Shown here piece after piece: positions 6,400-8,966 of a DNA stretch of 8,966 nucleotides (positions within the stretch are counted from its first letter, which is position 1; each line of letters begins with the position of its first letter). Location: positions 4,158 through 13,123 of the forward strand of contig VSMX01000060.1 in assembly GCA_009773975.1 (NCBI GenBank), given 5' to 3'. A model generated the notes under the pieces. The model saw nothing but the letters and a program-made list of their open reading frames with translations. It had not been told where the DNA came from and did no database searches. The DNA comes from Desulfovibrio sp. (lineage in GTDB: Bacteria; Desulfobacterota; Desulfovibrionia; Desulfovibrionales; Desulfovibrionaceae). The position numbers were made by a program, and so were the translations under genes.

Positions 6400-7383
6400 A
6401 TGTTTCACAGACAAGCCATATTTGCGGCATTGCCCATTGTTTTTATATTGGCATTATTTGCTTTTCCGGGAAGCAGCCTCGCTGCCTGGGACAAGGAAAA
6501 AGTTCCCGAAGCAGCCGCCAGAGCCGAAGCCATTGGCGCCGAGATTAAAAAAGAAACGAAACAGAGTTCCGCAAAAGATGATACGCCAAAAGAATCCACA
6601 GAATCTTCGGCTCCATCCAAAGAATCTTCGACTGCGCCCCAAAAAGATGAAGCATCTTCCGGGCCGGTGACAGCCGAAAGCAACGCGCCCGCTGAAGATG
6701 CTGATCCTGAAAGCGGGGAACAGGCAAATTTTCCAGGCGTGGAAAACAGGCGGCTTCTCCGGGAAACGGAAGGCGAACCGCAGGTCAGTTTGTGGTATCC
6801 TGTGTTTGGCAATCCTCTCATAGACAAGGATATTCTGAAGTTTATCGAAAGCGAGGCCAAAGCTTTTCATGAGGATGTCGCGGAGGCTTCTGGCGAAGAC
6901 GGTGAAAAGCCGGCAAGTTACAGCACCTGGGATCTTTCGGGCATATTTTCTGTTGAGCGCCCTTCCGACAGGGCGATAAGCATTACATTCAATATTTATA
7001 TGTATAGTGGAGGGGCGCATGGCAATCTTGGAATTGATTGCCTGAATTATGATCTGGTCAATAATCGAAGGCTGAATTTCAACGATCTTTTCAAGGATCC
7101 GCAAAAAGCCCTGCAATTGATGAGCGAACTCACTTCAAAAAAGCTTGTCAGGAGCCTTGGAGAAGATGCCGACGAAGAAATGATTGCCGAAGGCACTGCC
7201 CCCGACCCGGCAAACTTCAAAAACCTGACTCTTACGCCAAACGGACTGTATGTGGAATTCCAGCCTTATCAGGTTGGACCCTGGTCCATAGGACCCCAGA
7301 GAGTTGAGCTTGGCCTGGAAGAACTGGCTCCAGCCCAGCCGGCGCCATCCGTATGGAATATAAAAAATGCATCCTCGAAGTAG
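6400..7383 (+). CDS. Exported DUF3298-domain protein (RsiV/PdaC-like fold), paralog 1
   Basis: This 327-residue exported protein has no known function. A signal peptide (1-28 or 29, cleavage near SSLA-A) is followed by a hydrophilic low-complexity linker (about 45-125) rich in Ser, Glu, Lys, Ala and Pro. A globular C-terminal part spans about 127-312. In it, SVERPSDRAISITFNIYMYS (184-203), GGAHGNLGIDCLNYDL (204-219), RLNFNDLF (224-231) and NLTLTPNGLYVEFQPYQVGPW (275-295) match what I know of DUF4163/DUF3298 domains, seen in RsiV-type anti-sigma factors and beside the PdaC deacetylase domain. No deacetylase domain and no lipobox are present. The Cys at 214 is solitary. It has its own promoter and Shine-Dalgarno (GGAGG, spacing 6). 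The next gene is a clear paralog. Confidence 0.85.
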   Translation: MFHRQAIFAALPIVFILALFAFPGSSLAAWDKEKVPEAAARAEAIGAEIKKETKQSSAKDDTPKESTESSAPSKESSTAPQKDEASSGPVTAESNAPAEDADPESGEQANFPGVENRRLLRETEGEPQVSLWYPVFGNPLIDKDILKFIESEAKAFHEDVAEASGEDGEKPASYSTWDLSGIFSVERPSDRAISITFNIYMYSGGAHGNLGIDCLNYDLVNNRRLNFNDLFKDPQKALQLMSELTSKKLVRSLGEDADEEMIAEGTAPDPANFKNLTLTPNGLYVEFQPYQVGPWSIGPQRVELGLEELAPAQPAPSVWNIKNASSK

Positions 7384-7399
7384 TTCGAACCATTCCGTT

Positions 7400-7408
7400 T
7401 GTTATAAT
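7400..7408 (+). promoter_or_regulatory. Extended -10 promoter upstream of paralog 2
   Basis: TGTTATAAT (7400-7408) combines a perfect TATAAT with the TGN extension, so it can work without a strong -35; none is visible 17 bp upstream. The predicted start near 7414 gives a leader of about 35 nt. Paralog 2 and rdgB could thus be expressed apart from paralog 1. Confidence 0.5.
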
Positions 7409-7449
7409 TAACTTTTAAATCCGTTCACATTTTTTTATTGAGGTCATTA

Positions 7450-8376
7450 ATGCCCTGTGTTTTTTTTCGCCCTTTTTTCAATCGTCATTCAAAAATTTTG
7501 CTTCGTCCGGGTTTGGCCATCAGGGGCGCTTGTTTGGGTCTGTTTTTCGCTTTTTTTTCAGTTTCTTCCGGTCTGGCCGCTGTTCCGGAAGTTTTTCAAA
7601 ACTCGTCTGGCTCAGGCAGGCAAAATGAAGGTCAGGAAAATATCTCCGGCAAGCACGATGCCGCCGTCAAGATTTCCGGTTCCCAGTGGCCCGGCATAAT
7701 AGATCATGTTCTTCAGAAGCCGCTTCCGGATTCCGCAGGCGATTCCGGCCACGCCAACATACTCGTAAATTATCCATCCCTTGGAAATAATGAAATCGAC
7801 AATGATATCCGGCAATGGGTCAGCGGCATAGCCTCCGCCTTTGAATCCCATCTTGATCTTGACGATCTCGCGGATGCGGATTTTGGCGGGGATTTGCTGC
7901 CGGACGACGACCTTGCGTCAGCTGGTGAGAAACACAGATTCGAGCTTTATGGCAGCTATTCGATAAGCCGGCCCTCCCCAAACGCGGTCAGCATTACTTT
8001 CGAGCTCTGGAACTATACCGGCTCAAACCACGGCAATCTGGACATCATTACCCTCAATTACAGTCTGCTGACCGGCAAACGGCTTGAATTTGTCGATATG
8101 TTTGAAGAACCTGATGTGGCTTTGCAAATGATGTCCGAATATGCCCGTAACAGCCTTGAGTCTCGCCTGGGTGCGGCCAGGCGTACCCAGATGCTGAAAG
8201 ACGGCACGGAAGCACTGATGGAAAATTTTTCCAGCCTTACCCTTACGCCGGGCGGCATCTGCATAAATTTTCAGCCCTATCAGGTCGCACCCTGGGCCGC
8301 CGGCATTCAGAAAGTGGAAATGCCTGTCGAAAAACTTTTGCCCGCCGGACCTTTTCTAGCGATATGGGGTAAATGA
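7450..8376 (+). CDS. Exported DUF3298-domain protein (RsiV/PdaC-like fold), paralog 2
   Basis: This 308-residue exported protein of unknown function is a paralog of the preceding gene. By hand alignment, about half of the 64 residues at 168-231 are identical (33 matches), including RPS, SITF, HGNL, LNY and ALQ-MSE. NFSSLTLTPGG and INFQPYQVAPWAAG near the C-terminus also match. The signal peptide is unusually long: a basic n-region (1-25) precedes the hydrophobic core (26-38), with cleavage near GLA-A (43-44). The linker differs from paralog 1, being shorter, Gly/Ser/Asn-rich and without the Glu/Lys/Ser blocks; an Asp-rich stretch (135-154) is its own. Start ATG 7450 has GAGG 6 nt upstream; an in-frame TTG at 7438 would place that motif inside the gene. 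The stop overlaps the rdgB start, suggesting translational coupling. Confidence 0.83.
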   Translation: MPCVFFRPFFNRHSKILLRPGLAIRGACLGLFFAFFSVSSGLAAVPEVFQNSSGSGRQNEGQENISGKHDAAVKISGSQWPGIIDHVLQKPLPDSAGDSGHANILVNYPSLGNNEIDNDIRQWVSGIASAFESHLDLDDLADADFGGDLLPDDDLASAGEKHRFELYGSYSISRPSPNAVSITFELWNYTGSNHGNLDIITLNYSLLTGKRLEFVDMFEEPDVALQMMSEYARNSLESRLGAARRTQMLKDGTEALMENFSSLTLTPGGICINFQPYQVAPWAAGIQKVEMPVEKLLPAGPFLAIWGK

Positions 8377-8966
8377 TGCCTGCCAGAAAAATAGTTCTGG
8401 CAACTACCAATGCCGGAAAGATCCGCGAGCTTGCCGAACCTCTTTCCGCCCTGGGGATAGAAGTCCTCGGCCTTTCGGATTTTACCGAAATTGGCGAGAT
8501 TGAGGAAACCGGAAACACATTTGCGGAAAACGCTCTGATAAAAGCGGCGGCGGTCGCAAAACAGATCGGCCTGGTGGCAGTTGCTGACGATTCGGGCCTG
8601 TGTGTTGACGCGCTGCAAGGCCGGCCGGGCGTGAAAAGCGCGCGTTTTGCCGACGATGTGGCCGCATTGCCGGGCGAAAACAGGGATCAGCGCAATATTC
8701 GGAAGCTTTTGGACCTTATGAAAGGAAAACAGGATCGCAAGGCGCATTTTGAAACCTGTATGGCGGCAGTTGCCCCGAATGGCGAAAAGCTTGTCGTTTC
8801 GGGGCAATGGCCAGGGCAAATATTGCAAAAGCCCCGGGGGGCGAATGGTTTTGGCTATGACCCTGTCTTTTTTGATTCCGCTCTTGGCAAGGCGGCGGCG
8901 GAATTGAATTTGGCAGAAAAAAACGCGGTCAGCCACAGGGGCAGGGCGGGCAGGGCGCTTCTGGAT
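8376..8966 (+). CDS. rdgB: XTP/dITP diphosphatase (non-canonical purine NTP pyrophosphatase), cut by right edge
   Basis: This cytosolic housekeeping enzyme of the RdgB/HAM1 family hydrolyses dITP, XTP and ITP to monophosphates, keeping deaminated purines out of DNA and RNA. The window contains 197 residues with no stop; the family is about 200 long, so only the tail is missing. Motifs in order: ATTNAGKIREL (9-19), EETGNTFAENALIKA (43-57), ADDSGLCVDAL with catalytic D72 (70-80), PGVKSARFA (84-92), PRGANGFGYDPVFF (153-166), and KNAVSHRGRA (182-191), including the nucleobase-recognising SHR. Two start codons lie in tandem (8373 and 8376). The second is preferred because GGGG at 8366-8369 is then 6 nt away rather than 3. 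The start overlaps the previous stop (ATGATG). Confidence 0.95.
   Translation, partial: MPARKIVLATTNAGKIRELAEPLSALGIEVLGLSDFTEIGEIEETGNTFAENALIKAAAVAKQIGLVAVADDSGLCVDALQGRPGVKSARFADDVAALPGENRDQRNIRKLLDLMKGKQDRKAHFETCMAAVAPNGEKLVVSGQWPGQILQKPRGANGFGYDPVFFDSALGKAAAELNLAEKNAVSHRGRAGRALLD

Noticed and set aside
6454..7116. Open frame of 220 codons on the minus strand
   Set aside because: It is antisense to the exported-protein gene, which has a promoter, Shine-Dalgarno, signal peptide and a paralog.
7375..7388. Hairpin TCGAA-gtag-TTCGA at the end of paralog 1
   Set aside because: The 5-bp stem has no following T-tract and contains the stop codon in its loop; not a credible terminator.
8307..8936. 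Open frame of 209 codons on the minus strand
   Set aside because: It is antisense to rdgB, whose motifs are unmistakable.
1..8966. Mobile elements, CRISPR arrays, tRNA or rRNA genes, riboswitches, or an undescribed multi-gene system
   Set aside because: I read both strands for spaced repeats, transposase-like proteins, tRNA-like stems and clustered unknown genes and found none. Most genes belong to known families and look chromosomal.

Overview
The window looks like ordinary chromosomal DNA from a Gram-negative (diderm) bacterium. Evidence for an outer membrane is a lipoprotein-export (Lol) permease and ATPase; evidence for motility is a chemoreceptor. GC content is moderate, roughly half. 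The single LolC/E-type permease followed by lolD, and the style of the chemoreceptor signalling domain, fit a Desulfovibrio-like (Desulfobacterota) organism. That taxonomic guess is inference only, with moderate to low confidence. No tRNA, rRNA, CRISPR array, insertion sequence or attachment site was seen.

The left half (1-4959) reads entirely on the minus strand. In transcription order it holds a stand-alone tryptophan synthase beta chain (trpB), a 704-residue methyl-accepting chemotaxis protein 56 bp downstream, a strong intrinsic terminator, and then a second unit made of a LolC/E permease overlapping lolD by 8 bp. lolD runs off the left edge.

The right half reads on the plus strand from a 136-bp divergent intergenic region. 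It holds a CaCA-superfamily cation antiporter, two tandem paralogous exported proteins of the DUF3298 (RsiV/PdaC-like) type, and the dITP/XTP pyrophosphatase gene rdgB, which is cut by the right edge. Promoter-like elements precede each of the two exported-protein genes. The second of them overlaps the rdgB start, so those two are probably translationally coupled.

Several starts were moved from the longest open frame to an internal ATG. For trpB, the chemoreceptor, the antiporter and the second exported protein the reason is a well-placed Shine-Dalgarno sequence. For lolC/E the reason is that the longer frame would translate the upstream terminator hairpin. I see no convincing new defence, mobile or RNA system. 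The least explained items are the tandem exported paralogs, the orphan trpB linked to a chemoreceptor, and the TTGAC/GTCAA inverted repeat between the divergent units.
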